The position numbers and the translations under genes were made by a program. This document shows, one piece after another, positions 56,865 to 64,000 of a stretch of DNA of 64,000 nt; position 1 is the first letter of the stretch, and the number at the start of each line of letters is the position of its first letter. The notes below the pieces were generated by a model. That model searched no databases. It was not told the DNA's origin and saw nothing but the letters and a program-made list of their open reading frames with translations. Origin of the DNA: Streptomyces sp. AM 2-1-1 (GTDB lineage: Bacteria; Actinomycetota; Actinomycetes; Streptomycetales; Streptomycetaceae); NCBI RefSeq assembly GCF_029167645.1, contig NZ_CP119147.1:496001-560000 (forward strand), in the 5' to 3' direction.

Positions 56865-58199
56865 ATGAGCCACTCCCCCACCGCGCGCCCGGGTCCTCCC
56901 GCGGCAGATTCCCCCACACCCCTGAAGAAGGCGCTCACCACCCCGCTGCTCTACTTCTTCATCCTGGGCGACGTGCTCGGCGCCGGCGTCTACGTCCTGG
57001 TCGGCGAGGTCGCCGCCAAGTCAGGGGGCGCGGTCTGGGCGCCGCTGCTCGTCGCCCTGGGCCTGGCCCTGCTGACCGCCTGCTCGTACGCGGAGTTGGT
57101 CACGAAGTACCCGCGCGCGGGTGGCGCGTCGCACTACGCGACCTTGGCGTACGGGCCGTTCGCCGGGTTCTTCGCCGGTTTCTGCATGCTCGCCGCCGGC
57201 GTGGTCTCGGTGGCCGCGCTCGCCCGGGGGTTCGGTGGCGACTACCTCTCGGAGTTCGTCACCCTTCCCGTGGTGCTGGTGACGGTCGTCTTCCTGGCGG
57301 CGTTGGCGCTGCTGAACGCGCGGGGCATCAGCGAATCGACGCGGGCCAACGTGGTGGCCACGCTCATCGAGGTGGGTGGACTGATCCTGGTGATCGGGCT
57401 GGGCGCCTGGCTGGTTCTGCGCGGCGACGGGGACCTCGGCAGGCTGACCGATCTGGGGACCCCGACCGAGGGGCCGGTGGCCGCCCTGCTCAGCGGCGCG
57501 GTCCTGGCCTACTACTCCTTCGTCGGGTTCGAGACGTCGGTCAACGTGGCCGAGGAGACCCTCAATCCCCGCCGCTCGTATCCGCGGGCTCTCTTCGGCG
57601 CGCTGATCACGGCCGGTGCCGTGTACGCCCTGGTCGGAGCGGTCGCCGCGGCGGCCGTTCCGACGGAGCGGCTCGCCGGGTCCAGCGGGCCGCTCCTGGA
57701 AGTCGTGCGCGCCGCCGGCGGAGTGCCCACGGAGGTCTTCAGCGCCATCGCCCTGGTGGCGGTCGCGAACGGCGCACTGCTCACCGGCATCATGTCCTCG
57801 CGGCTGGCGTTCGGCATGGCGCGGGACGGTCTCCTGCCCCGTTTCCTGACGGCGGTGCTGCCCGGCCGGCGTACGCCGTGGGCCGCCATCGCCACGACTA
57901 CCGCACTCGCCCTGCTCCTCGCGCTGACCGGTGACGTGTCCACGCTCGCCTCGACGCTGGTGCTCCTCCTTCTCGTGGTCTTCTTCATCGTGAACACCGC
58001 GCTCCTGGTCCTGCGCAAGGACACGGTCGGCCACGACCACTTCCGGGCGCCGACCGTCGTACCGTTCCTCGGCGCCGCCTCCTGCGTCGGGCTCGCCACG
58101 CAGGTGGAGGGCGACGTCTGGCTGCGCGGGCTGATCGTGCTGGCCGTGGGCGCGGCCCTGGGCGCGGTCGCCGCGGTACGCGCGCGGCGTGCGGGCTGA
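56865..58199 (+). CDS. APC family amino acid permease
   Basis: 444 residues with about 12 membrane helices. The first helix GDVLGAGVYVLVGEVAAKSG contains the unwound GAGVY substrate loop; SYAELVTKYPRAGGASHYAT, SGAVLAYYSFVGFETSVNVA and EETLNPRRSYPRAL are further APC marks. It probably imports an amino acid or polyamine; specificity unknown. GTATAC lies about 8 nt before the ATG and there is no ribosome site, so the mRNA may be leaderless. A strong hairpin follows. Confidence 0.92.
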   Translation: MSHSPTARPGPPAADSPTPLKKALTTPLLYFFILGDVLGAGVYVLVGEVAAKSGGAVWAPLLVALGLALLTACSYAELVTKYPRAGGASHYATLAYGPFAGFFAGFCMLAAGVVSVAALARGFGGDYLSEFVTLPVVLVTVVFLAALALLNARGISESTRANVVATLIEVGGLILVIGLGAWLVLRGDGDLGRLTDLGTPTEGPVAALLSGAVLAYYSFVGFETSVNVAEETLNPRRSYPRALFGALITAGAVYALVGAVAAAAVPTERLAGSSGPLLEVVRAAGGVPTEVFSAIALVAVANGALLTGIMSSRLAFGMARDGLLPRFLTAVLPGRRTPWAAIATTTALALLLALTGDVSTLASTLVLLLLVVFFIVNTALLVLRKDTVGHDHFRAPTVVPFLGAASCVGLATQVEGDVWLRGLIVLAVGAALGAVAAVRARRAG

Positions 58200-58250
58200 G
58201 CGGAGCGGCGGCCTCGTCGACCGGGGGGCCCTCTCCGGCGCTCCGGGTCC

Positions 58251-58287
58251 GGCGGCGCTCCGGGTCCGGCGGACCCGGAGCGCCGCC
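58251..58287. terminator. Terminator between permease and BrkB genes
   Basis: A 17-bp perfect stem (ggcggcgctccgggtcc and its complement) with a 3-nt loop, between convergent genes. The left arm sequence is also partly duplicated just upstream. Confidence 0.75.
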
Positions 58288-58305
58288 GATGGGTTCAGCC
58301 GTAGG

Positions 58306-59361
58306 TCAGGGTCTCTCTTCCCGGCGGTCCACGATGTCCGGGCCGTCCTCGCGCCGTTCTTCCCCGTCGCCGCGCTCATCGGTGAGGTTGCGGCCGCTCC
58401 GCTCCGCGGCCCGGTGGTCCTCGTCGGTCCACTTCCGGGTGTCCCGCGGCTCGACGTACGGTTCGCTCCGTGGCGGGTGGCCGCTGACGACGGCCCGTTC
58501 GCGGGCCATCTCCGCGTCGAATTCGAGGCCGAGGAGAATCGCCAGATTGGTGATCCACAGCCAGACCAGGAAGATGATGACGCCGGCGAGCGCACCGTAC
58601 GTCTTGTTGTACGAGCCGAAGTTGGCGACGTAGAACGCGAAGCCCGCGGAGGCCACCAGCCAGATCACCAGCGCCAGCAGGCTGCCCAGCGAGATGAATT
58701 TGAAGCCGCGGTCCTTGGCGTTGGGGGCGGCCCAGTACAGGACCGCCAGCATGATCGCCACCAGCACCACGAGCAGGGGCCACTTGGCGATGGACCAGAC
58801 GGTCATCGCCGTGTCGCCCACCCCCAGCGCTGTACCGAGTTGCCGGGCCAGGCCTCCCGAGAGCACCACGATCAGAGCGCTGGCGCAGGCGAGGACCATC
58901 AACAGCAGGGTCAGGCCCACGCGTACCGGAAGGATCTTCCAGACCGGGCGGCCCTCGGGTACGTCGTACACGACGTTGGAGGCGCGGATGAAAGCCGCGA
59001 TGTAACCGGAGGCCGCCCACAGTGCTCCCAGCAGGCCGACGATCGCCAGTACCGTGCTGGTCCCACCGCTGGACTGCAGCTGGGTCACCGCGTTGGTGAT
59101 CACGTCCCGGGCGGCGCCGGGTGCGAGCTTCTGGATGTTGTCCAGGACCGTCCGGGTGGCGGATTCCCCGGCGATACCCAGCATCGCGACCAGCACCAGG
59201 AGGGCCGGGAACAGGGCCAGGATGCCGTAATAGGTCAGTCCTGCCGCACGGTCGGTCAGTTCGTCCCGCTTGAACTCCTTGACCGTACGCTTCAGGATGT
59301 GCCCCCACGAGCCCTTGCTGACCTTGGTCGGCGAGTCGGGGGGTTTGCTGTCTCGAGTCAT
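58306..59361 (-). CDS. YihY/BrkB family inner-membrane protein
   Basis: 351 residues from ATG 59361 (ATG-like start at 59376 is possible). Six helices with the YihY signature: RDELTDRAAGLTYYGILALF, LGALWAASGYIAAFIRASNV and YGALAGVIIFLVWLWITNLA with ILLGLEFDAEMARER. The C-terminal 60 residues are charged. These proteins were once called RNase BN, but that activity is attributed to another protein; their role is unknown. Last of four same-strand envelope genes. Confidence 0.92.
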   Translation of the reverse strand: MTRDSKPPDSPTKVSKGSWGHILKRTVKEFKRDELTDRAAGLTYYGILALFPALLVLVAMLGIAGESATRTVLDNIQKLAPGAARDVITNAVTQLQSSGGTSTVLAIVGLLGALWAASGYIAAFIRASNVVYDVPEGRPVWKILPVRVGLTLLLMVLACASALIVVLSGGLARQLGTALGVGDTAMTVWSIAKWPLLVVLVAIMLAVLYWAAPNAKDRGFKFISLGSLLALVIWLVASAGFAFYVANFGSYNKTYGALAGVIIFLVWLWITNLAILLGLEFDAEMARERAVVSGHPPRSEPYVEPRDTRKWTDEDHRAAERSGRNLTDERGDGEERREDGPDIVDRREERP

Positions 59362-59471
59362 GATCGTCCACCCCACAGATGGGAAGCGGGTGCGTGCGGC
59401 TTCCGTCGCGACCGCCGCCCGGGGGCGGCGGTCCTGGGCGGCCCGTCCCGGAGCACGGGCGGCAAGCCCTG

Positions 59472-60146
59472 TCAGCCCTCCGTACGACCCCGAGCATCCT
59501 GCGCGGTGTTCCGGCTCACCTCGCGCAGGCCGGACGCGGCCTCCTGTCCGGAATCCTGGGCCTGCTGCCGGGTGGCGTCGGTGGCGTCGCGTGCGGTGCT
59601 CCTCACCGACTCCACCGCTTCCTGGGCGGGTTGCCGCATGCCCTCGCCGATCTCCTGGGCCGCCTCCCGCGCGGTCTCCTTGGCGGGCTGGAGCAGCTCG
59701 TCGGAGTGCTCGCGGAGCCGGGAGCCGAGCCGCTCCTCCGCCTCCGAGGCGGGGAGGAGCGCTGCGGCGAGCATGCCCGCGCCGAAGGCGACGATCCCGG
59801 CGGCCAGCGGGCTGCCCTGCGTCTGCCGGGTCACCTGGTCCGGGGCACCGCGCACGGTCTGCCCGACCTGGTCGGCGGTGCGCCGGACGGCGTCACCGGC
59901 GTCCGAGGCGGTGTCTCCCGCGCTCGCCGCGAGGCCGCGCGCGTTCTGACCGGTTGCTCCGCCCGATGTTCCGGCCACGCCCATCACCCGTTCCTTGACG
60001 CCGGTCAACCGGTGCTGTGCGGCATCGGCCTTGCGCCGCGCGATCCTCTTCGGTGTCGCCCGGTCCGCGAGACGGTCGACGTTGCGTGCCAGCCGTGCCC
60101 GTGTGTCGTCCACTTCGGTTTTCAGTTCGTCCGGTTCCGTACCCAT
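59472..60146 (-). CDS. DUF3618 family protein
   Basis: 224 residues. The N-terminal DUF3618 motif (LKTEVDDTRARLARNVDRLA) is followed by a long Ala/Gln-rich amphipathic region, one hydrophobic helix (PLAAGIVAFGAGMLAAALLP) and a coiled-coil-like tail. ATG 60146 has AAGGAGG upstream, and the start overlaps the holin-like gene by 25 bp. Likely a membrane-surface protein acting with its operon partners in envelope stress; function unproven. Confidence 0.9.
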   Translation of the reverse strand: MGTEPDELKTEVDDTRARLARNVDRLADRATPKRIARRKADAAQHRLTGVKERVMGVAGTSGGATGQNARGLAASAGDTASDAGDAVRRTADQVGQTVRGAPDQVTRQTQGSPLAAGIVAFGAGMLAAALLPASEAEERLGSRLREHSDELLQPAKETAREAAQEIGEGMRQPAQEAVESVRSTARDATDATRQQAQDSGQEAASGLREVSRNTAQDARGRTEG

Positions 60147-60574
60147 TGGGCATCCTCCTTGAGCGCTTCCGTGGTCCGCTCCGGCTTGACCTGTACCGCG
60201 CGCATCCGTTTGCGTCCGGTCACCAGGAGTACGGCGCCCACCAGAGCCCATATCGCGGTCACGATGAGAGCGGCCCAGGCGAGGTCGACGAGGTGGGCGA
60301 GGCCGAAGACCGCCGCGAGGCTGCCCATCAGCAGCACCAGATGTCCGGCGTATCCGGATCCGGCGAGCATGCCCGCCGCCTTGCCCGCTCGGGTCGCTTC
60401 CTGCTTGACCTCCGCCTTGGCGAGTTCGATCTCGCTGCGGACGAGTCGGGTGAGGTCCTCGCTGATCTCGCCGACGAGTTCGCCGATGGACGGTTCCGCC
60501 GACGGTGCCCGGGTGGCGCCGGTCGGGCCGACGTCGTGCGGGGCGTCGGTGTGGGGGGAAGAGGAGATGGCCAC
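60122..60574 (-). CDS. Phage-holin-superfamily membrane protein (DUF1469-type)
   Basis: 150 residues from GTG 60574 (AAGGGGG 6 nt upstream). A charged N-terminal half with SIGELVGEISEDLTRLVRSE, then two hydrophobic segments (GYAGHLVLLMGSLAAVFGLA and LAWAALIVTAIWALVGAVLL). Such chromosomal holin-like proteins are frequent in actinobacteria next to DUF3618 genes and are not evidence of prophage. Confidence 0.9.
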   Translation of the reverse strand: MAISSSPHTDAPHDVGPTGATRAPSAEPSIGELVGEISEDLTRLVRSEIELAKAEVKQEATRAGKAAGMLAGSGYAGHLVLLMGSLAAVFGLAHLVDLAWAALIVTAIWALVGAVLLVTGRKRMRAVQVKPERTTEALKEDAQWVRNRTN

Positions 60575-60585
60575 GGTCAACCCCC

Positions 60586-61317
60586 TTACGGCCGACGCGG
60601 GTCGGGATACGGGTCGTCGACCGGGAGAGGCCCGGGCGGCGCCACCGATCCACCGTAGGACGGCGTGAGCCGCGGCTCACCGTAGTCGTCCGGCGATCCC
60701 GGTGCGTCGTACGGTGAAGCTGCCCGGCTCGTGCCGGGAGGTCCCTCGCGGTTCCCGTCAGCGCTGTCGTGGGAGCGCAAAGCCGTTCCGCCGGCCCGCC
60801 CGTCGCCGTTCGCCGACGTGACGCCCTTGCCGAGTCGGGCGGTCGCGAAGCCCGCCAGCGCGGCGCCCGCGAGGAACATGCCGGGGCGGCGGCGGGCGAA
60901 GTCCTGGAGGTCGCTCAAGAGCCCCTGAGGACCACGGCTCTCCAAGCGGGCCGCCATGTCCCGGCCGTGACCGGCCACCTGCCGCACGGCGTTCGTGGCA
61001 GGTGAACCGTCCTTGCCGCTGCTTCCCATGTCTCCCAGTTCGTCGGCCAGTTGACGCACGGCGTGCGCCAGGCGGTCCGTTTGGGACTGGGCTTGATCGC
61101 GCAGTTGCCCACGCAGTTCGTCCGCCACGTCACGGGCGCGCGCAGACGCTTCGCCCGCCACGTCACCCGCGCGGTCCTTGGCGGTACCCGCGACATCGGC
61201 GGCCTTCTCGCCCACCAGCCCTACACCCTCACCGGCTCCCTCCTGCGCCGCCTGCTTCACGGCCGACGCCTTCCCTCGGTCGTCCGGACTGTTCGCACCG
61301 TCGAAGTCACTCAACAT
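60586..61317 (-). CDS. Ala-rich envelope-associated protein, operon leader gene
   Basis: 243 residues from ATG 61317 with GAGGAGG upstream. The N-terminal half is LEA-like, with repeated short helices (AADVAGTAKDRAGDVAGEAS, RARDVADELRGQLRDQAQSQ), then a hydrophobic helix PGMFLAGAALAGFATARLG, and a Pro/Gly-rich tail. It starts the four-gene cassette and ends 11 nt before the holin-like gene. No enzyme motif. Probably a stress or membrane-spacing protein. Confidence 0.82.
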   Translation of the reverse strand: MLSDFDGANSPDDRGKASAVKQAAQEGAGEGVGLVGEKAADVAGTAKDRAGDVAGEASARARDVADELRGQLRDQAQSQTDRLAHAVRQLADELGDMGSSGKDGSPATNAVRQVAGHGRDMAARLESRGPQGLLSDLQDFARRRPGMFLAGAALAGFATARLGKGVTSANGDGRAGGTALRSHDSADGNREGPPGTSRAASPYDAPGSPDDYGEPRLTPSYGGSVAPPGPLPVDDPYPDPRRP

Positions 61318-61643
61318 TCCTCCTCGGTCGTCATGTGCGGGGGGCAGGGTGTCCGGCGGATCCTCGGTCGGCAGCTCCCGCTGTGGCCGGTGCGGTCCTC
61401 GCGCCCGTTCTTCGCCCGGTTCTCGCCAGACTCCCGCCGGGGGCGGAGACGCCGTCGTGGCGGGGCAACGCGGCCGGTCCGGCTGTGCGGTGAGCCCCGC
61501 GCCCGGTGTGTGCGACGGCGGAGGGCCGCCGGGCACTCCGTATCGGCTCGGGCACCCGTCCCACTGGTCCGGGGCACCACTACCATCATGACAACCGAGG
61601 GGAAAAGTGCCACATGGCGGCATTCACGTAGGGCGTGGGCCCG
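61318..61643. other. Gene-free stretch between cassette and rhaM
   Basis: About 325 bp. The cassette promoter must lie here, but I could not pick a convincing -35/-10 or SigB-type box. Confidence 0.35.
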
Positions 61644-61964
61644 TCAGGCGAGGTGGAAGATCTCGGTGAGCGGCCGCACGGCCGCGTCCGGCGCCTGCCC
61701 GTCGAGCGCTTCGAAGAACTCCGCCATATCGTGCTGCCAGCGGGCGTTCACCCCGGTGGCGTCCATGGCGGCGCGGGCCTTCTCGAAGTCGGGTGTCTCC
61801 AGGTAGCCGACCAGGAGCCCGTCCTCGCGCAGGAACAGCGAATAGTTCTGCCGGCCCGAGGCGGTGAGCGCGGACCGCATTCCGGCCCAGACGGGCTGGT
61901 GCCGTGCGCGGTACTCCTCGATCCGCTCGGTCCGGACCTTCAGCAGGAAGCAGACGCGCTGCAC
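61644..61964 (-). CDS. rhaM: L-rhamnose mutarotase
   Basis: 106 residues from GTG 61964 (GAGAGGC upstream). Family marks: RVCFLLKVRTERIEEYRARH, QPVWAGMRSALTASGRQNYS with the active-site Tyr, MDATGVNARWQHDMAEFFE. It interconverts alpha- and beta-L-rhamnose after uptake. It follows rhaS by 76 nt in the rhamnose operon. Last gene of the operon seen here. Confidence 0.93.
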   Translation of the reverse strand: MQRVCFLLKVRTERIEEYRARHQPVWAGMRSALTASGRQNYSLFLREDGLLVGYLETPDFEKARAAMDATGVNARWQHDMAEFFEALDGQAPDAAVRPLTEIFHLA

Positions 61965-62040
61965 GGGGTTGCCTCTCTCGGGTCGGGGGTGGGGCCGCTC
62001 CGGCGGTCGCGGCCCCACGGTGGGACGGTGACTGCGGGGA

Positions 62041-63129
62041 TCAGAACTGGAACTGGTCGATGTTGTCCTGGGTGAAGACGGTCGGCTTGCCGAGCGAGAC
62101 GACCCCGTCCTTGCCGATCGTGAACGACCCGAGGTCGCCGGCCTGGTAGGTCTCGCCCTCCGCGCCGGTGATCCGGCCCGACTCCAGGGCCACGGCCGTG
62201 TGGGCGGCGAGCGCACCGAGCTTGGCCGGGTCCCACAGCTCGAAGCCCTCGACGGTGCCGTTCTTCACGTACGCGCGCATGTCGTTGGGCGTGCCGAGGC
62301 CGGTCAGCTTGACCTTGCCCTTGTACTTGGAGCCGGACAGGTACTGGGCGGCGGCCTTGATGCCGACGGTGGTGGGCGAGACGATGCCCTTCAGGTTCGG
62401 GTGTTCCTGGAGGAGGCCCTGGGTCTGCTGGAAGGACTTCTGGGCGTCGTCGTCGCCGTAGGCGGTCTTGACGAGCTTGATGTCCTTGTACTCCGGCTTC
62501 GTCAATTCGTCCTTCATGAAGTCGATCCAGGTGTTCTGGTTCGTGGCCGTCTGGGCCGCCGAGAGAATGGCGATCTCGCCCCTGCCGCCGATCTGCTTCG
62601 CCAGCAGCTGGATCTGGGTGCGGCCGAGGTCCTCGGCACTGGCCTGCGAGACGAAGACCTGGCGGCAGTCGGTCTGCGTGTCGGAGTCGTACGTGACGAC
62701 ACTGACGCCGTTCTTCATGGCCTGCTTGAGGGAGGTGCAGAGGGCGCCCGGGTCCTGGGCGGACACGGCGATGGCGTCGACCTGCTGCTGGGTGAGGGTG
62801 TTGACGTAGCTCACCTGCCCGGAGGTGTCGGTGCCGCTGCTGGTGCCGACCTCCTTGTACGTGGAGCCGAGCTCGTCCAGGGCCTTCTTGCCGCCGTTGT
62901 CGGAGGTGGTGAAGTAGGGGTTGTTGACCTGCTTGGGCAGGAAGGCGACCGTGAGGCCCTTCTTGGTGGCGCTGTTCGGGTCTGCCTTGCCGGTGGCGGC
63001 GGCCGGGCCGGCCTCCTTGTTCGCGGAGTCCTTGGTGGTGCCCGAGCAGGCGGTGGCGCCGAGGGCGAGGACGGCGGCGGTGGCGAGGGCGGCGGTCAGC
63101 CGGACGCTTCTGGCGGGTGTGCCGTACAT
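62041..63129 (-). CDS. rhaS: Rhamnose ABC transporter substrate-binding lipoprotein
   Basis: 362 residues from ATG 63129 with AAAGGAAA upstream. Lipobox ATAC near residue 28, then a ribose-binding-like periplasmic fold: KKGLTVAFLPKQVNNPYFTT, LTQQQVDAIAVSAQDPGALC, VTYDSDTQTDCRQVFVSQAS, TTVGIKAAAQYLSG. RhaS identity rests on this sequence pattern and on the adjacent rhaM. It delivers rhamnose to the permease at 63298. Confidence 0.92.
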   Translation of the reverse strand: MYGTPARSVRLTAALATAAVLALGATACSGTTKDSANKEAGPAAATGKADPNSATKKGLTVAFLPKQVNNPYFTTSDNGGKKALDELGSTYKEVGTSSGTDTSGQVSYVNTLTQQQVDAIAVSAQDPGALCTSLKQAMKNGVSVVTYDSDTQTDCRQVFVSQASAEDLGRTQIQLLAKQIGGRGEIAILSAAQTATNQNTWIDFMKDELTKPEYKDIKLVKTAYGDDDAQKSFQQTQGLLQEHPNLKGIVSPTTVGIKAAAQYLSGSKYKGKVKLTGLGTPNDMRAYVKNGTVEGFELWDPAKLGALAAHTAVALESGRITGAEGETYQAGDLGSFTIGKDGVVSLGKPTVFTQDNIDQFQF

Positions 63130-63297
63130 GGCGTTTTCCTTTCGCTGCCGCGAGCGGCAGGGGGCTGCCGGGCGGATGCCCGAGCGGTGACGAAGCACTA
63201 GGTACGAGCGGGTGCGATACGGGGTGCGCAGGGTCGAGCGCGCCCGCGGTGGTGCGGGCGTGTGGAGGCGCTCGGTGGTGAGGCGGGTGCCGGCGGG

Positions 63298-64000
63298 TCA
63301 GGAGGCGCCGGGCGAGGGGACGACGGCCGGCGCGGCGGCCGTTCTCCTGCGGGCCCGCGCCTGGACGACCCGGCGGCCGACCCTGGGGGCGAGTACGGAG
63401 ACCACCAGCAGGACGCCGGTGACGACGATCTGGGACTGGGCGGACACGTTGACCAGGCTCATGACGTTCTGCAGGGTGCCGAGCAGCAGCACACCGGCGA
63501 CGGCGCCGCCCAGGGTGCCCTTGCCGCCGTCGAAGTCGATGCCGCCGAGCAGTACGGCGGCGATGACCGAGAGTTCGAGTCCGGTGGCGTTGTCGTAGCG
63601 GGCGCTGGCGTAGTGCAGGGCCCAGAAGACGCCGGTGAGCGCTGAGACCACGCCGGTGGTGACGAACATCGAGAGCTTGAGCCGCTTGACCCGGACACCG
63701 GAGAACCGGGCGGCGTCCTCGCTCGCTCCGGTGGCGAACAGCGAGCGGCCGACCGGGGTGGCGTGCAGGACGAGTACGGCCACGACGAGGAGGACGACGA
63801 AGGGGACGGCGGCGTACGGGATGAAGGTGTCGCCGATCCGGCCCGCGCCGAAGTCGAGGTACTGGGCGGGGAAGTCGGTGACCGAGTCGGAGCCGAGGAT
63901 GATCTGCGCGATGCCCCGGTAGGCGGCCATGGTGCCGATGGTGACAGCGAGCGAGGGCAGTCCGAGCCGGGTGACGAGCACTCCGTTGACCAGGCCGCAG
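63298..64000 (-). CDS. rhaQ: Rhamnose ABC transporter permease, 5' end off window
   Basis: About 234 C-terminal residues are visible. RbsC/AraH-type permease: LGLPSLAVTIGTMAAYRGIA, NATGLELSVIAAVLLGGIDF with GGKGTLGGAVAGVLLLGTLQ and NVMSLVNVSAQSQIVVTG are characteristic. About six helices remain. In known rhamnose operons two permeases occur; the one next to rhaS is usually rhaQ, so the symbol is by position. The start and the upstream ATPase gene lie beyond the right edge. Confidence 0.85.
   Translation of the reverse strand, partial: CGLVNGVLVTRLGLPSLAVTIGTMAAYRGIAQIILGSDSVTDFPAQYLDFGAGRIGDTFIPYAAVPFVVLLVVAVLVLHATPVGRSLFATGASEDAARFSGVRVKRLKLSMFVTTGVVSALTGVFWALHYASARYDNATGLELSVIAAVLLGGIDFDGGKGTLGGAVAGVLLLGTLQNVMSLVNVSAQSQIVVTGVLLVVSVLAPRVGRRVVQARARRRTAAAPAVVPSPGAS

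Noticed and set aside
60122..60574. Prophage indicated by a holin-like gene
   Set aside because: No other phage genes; such proteins are normal chromosomal neighbours of DUF3618 genes.

Overview
The window is chromosomal DNA from a Streptomyces-type actinomycete. The evidence is the very high GC content with strong third-position GC, frequent GTG starts (and one TTG) behind GGAGG-like ribosome sites, and family content typical of the genus: SigB-type sigma factor, SpoIIE phosphatases, an Rpf-like lysozyme-fold enzyme, ROK and PucR regulators, an S. lividans-type xylanase A/AbfB pair, DUF5709, DUF6777 and DUF3618 proteins, and a mycothiol-dependent enzyme. No tRNA, rRNA, CRISPR array, polyketide/peptide synthase cluster or intact prophage was seen.

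Layout. 1-5.3 kb: a PAS/GAF/SpoIIE phosphatase cut by the left edge, a DUF6777 lipoprotein with 33-bp coding repeats, a DUF1990 gene behind a promoter/operator, a lipase maturation factor and a 57-residue unknown peptide. 5.6-12.4 kb: a signalling block made of an SDR with a zinc-ribbon-like insert, a SigB-type sigma factor, a coupled operon of receiver-PP2C phosphatase, CHASE3 histidine kinase and Rcp1-like receiver, then an anti-sigma-like ATPase. 12.4-15 kb: glgC/glgA. 15-19 kb: DMT transporter, Rpf-LysM-M23 cell-wall hydrolase, FAD oxidoreductase. 19.6-25.7 kb: a ROK regulator divergent from a sugar ABC transporter plus GH1 beta-glucosidase operon, probably for cellobiose-like disaccharides. 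25.9-31.8 kb: secreted S1 protease under two LacI-type palindromes, DinB protein, a frameshifted esterase, a broken membrane protein, GNAT, DUF5709. 31.9-39.4 kb: gnd, TPR regulator, PucR regulator, a LysA-like decarboxylase, a Pro-rich peptide and panD.

39.4-48.8 kb is an accessory island: a trpA-like remnant, a shattered MmyB-type regulator, an orphan gene, an intact acyl-CoA oxidase-like gene, four transposase remnants, small lipoproteins, an HxlR/VOC pair and several gene relics. 48.8-52.3 kb returns to core-type content with divergent xlnA (GH10) and abfB (GH62), which together attack arabinoxylan and share palindromes in their promoter region. A 17-unit octanucleotide repeat follows.

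53-64 kb: an ABC exporter, DUF998 protein, mycothiol-type enzyme, APC permease, a four-gene envelope cassette (BrkB, DUF3618, holin-like, DUF3618-like partner) and the end of a rhamnose uptake operon (rhaQ-type permease, rhaS, rhaM) running off the right edge.

Most promising leads: the two-component/partner-switching block at 7.4-12.4 kb, CebR-box-like operators in front of a protease rather than a sugar operon, shared operator motifs (TTGAAC-N2-GTTCAA at two loci; CGAAA-N2-TTTCG twice between xlnA and abfB), the octamer repeat, the acyl-CoA oxidase (possible butenolide-signal enzyme) and the 57-residue peptide. None is proven to be a new system from sequence alone.
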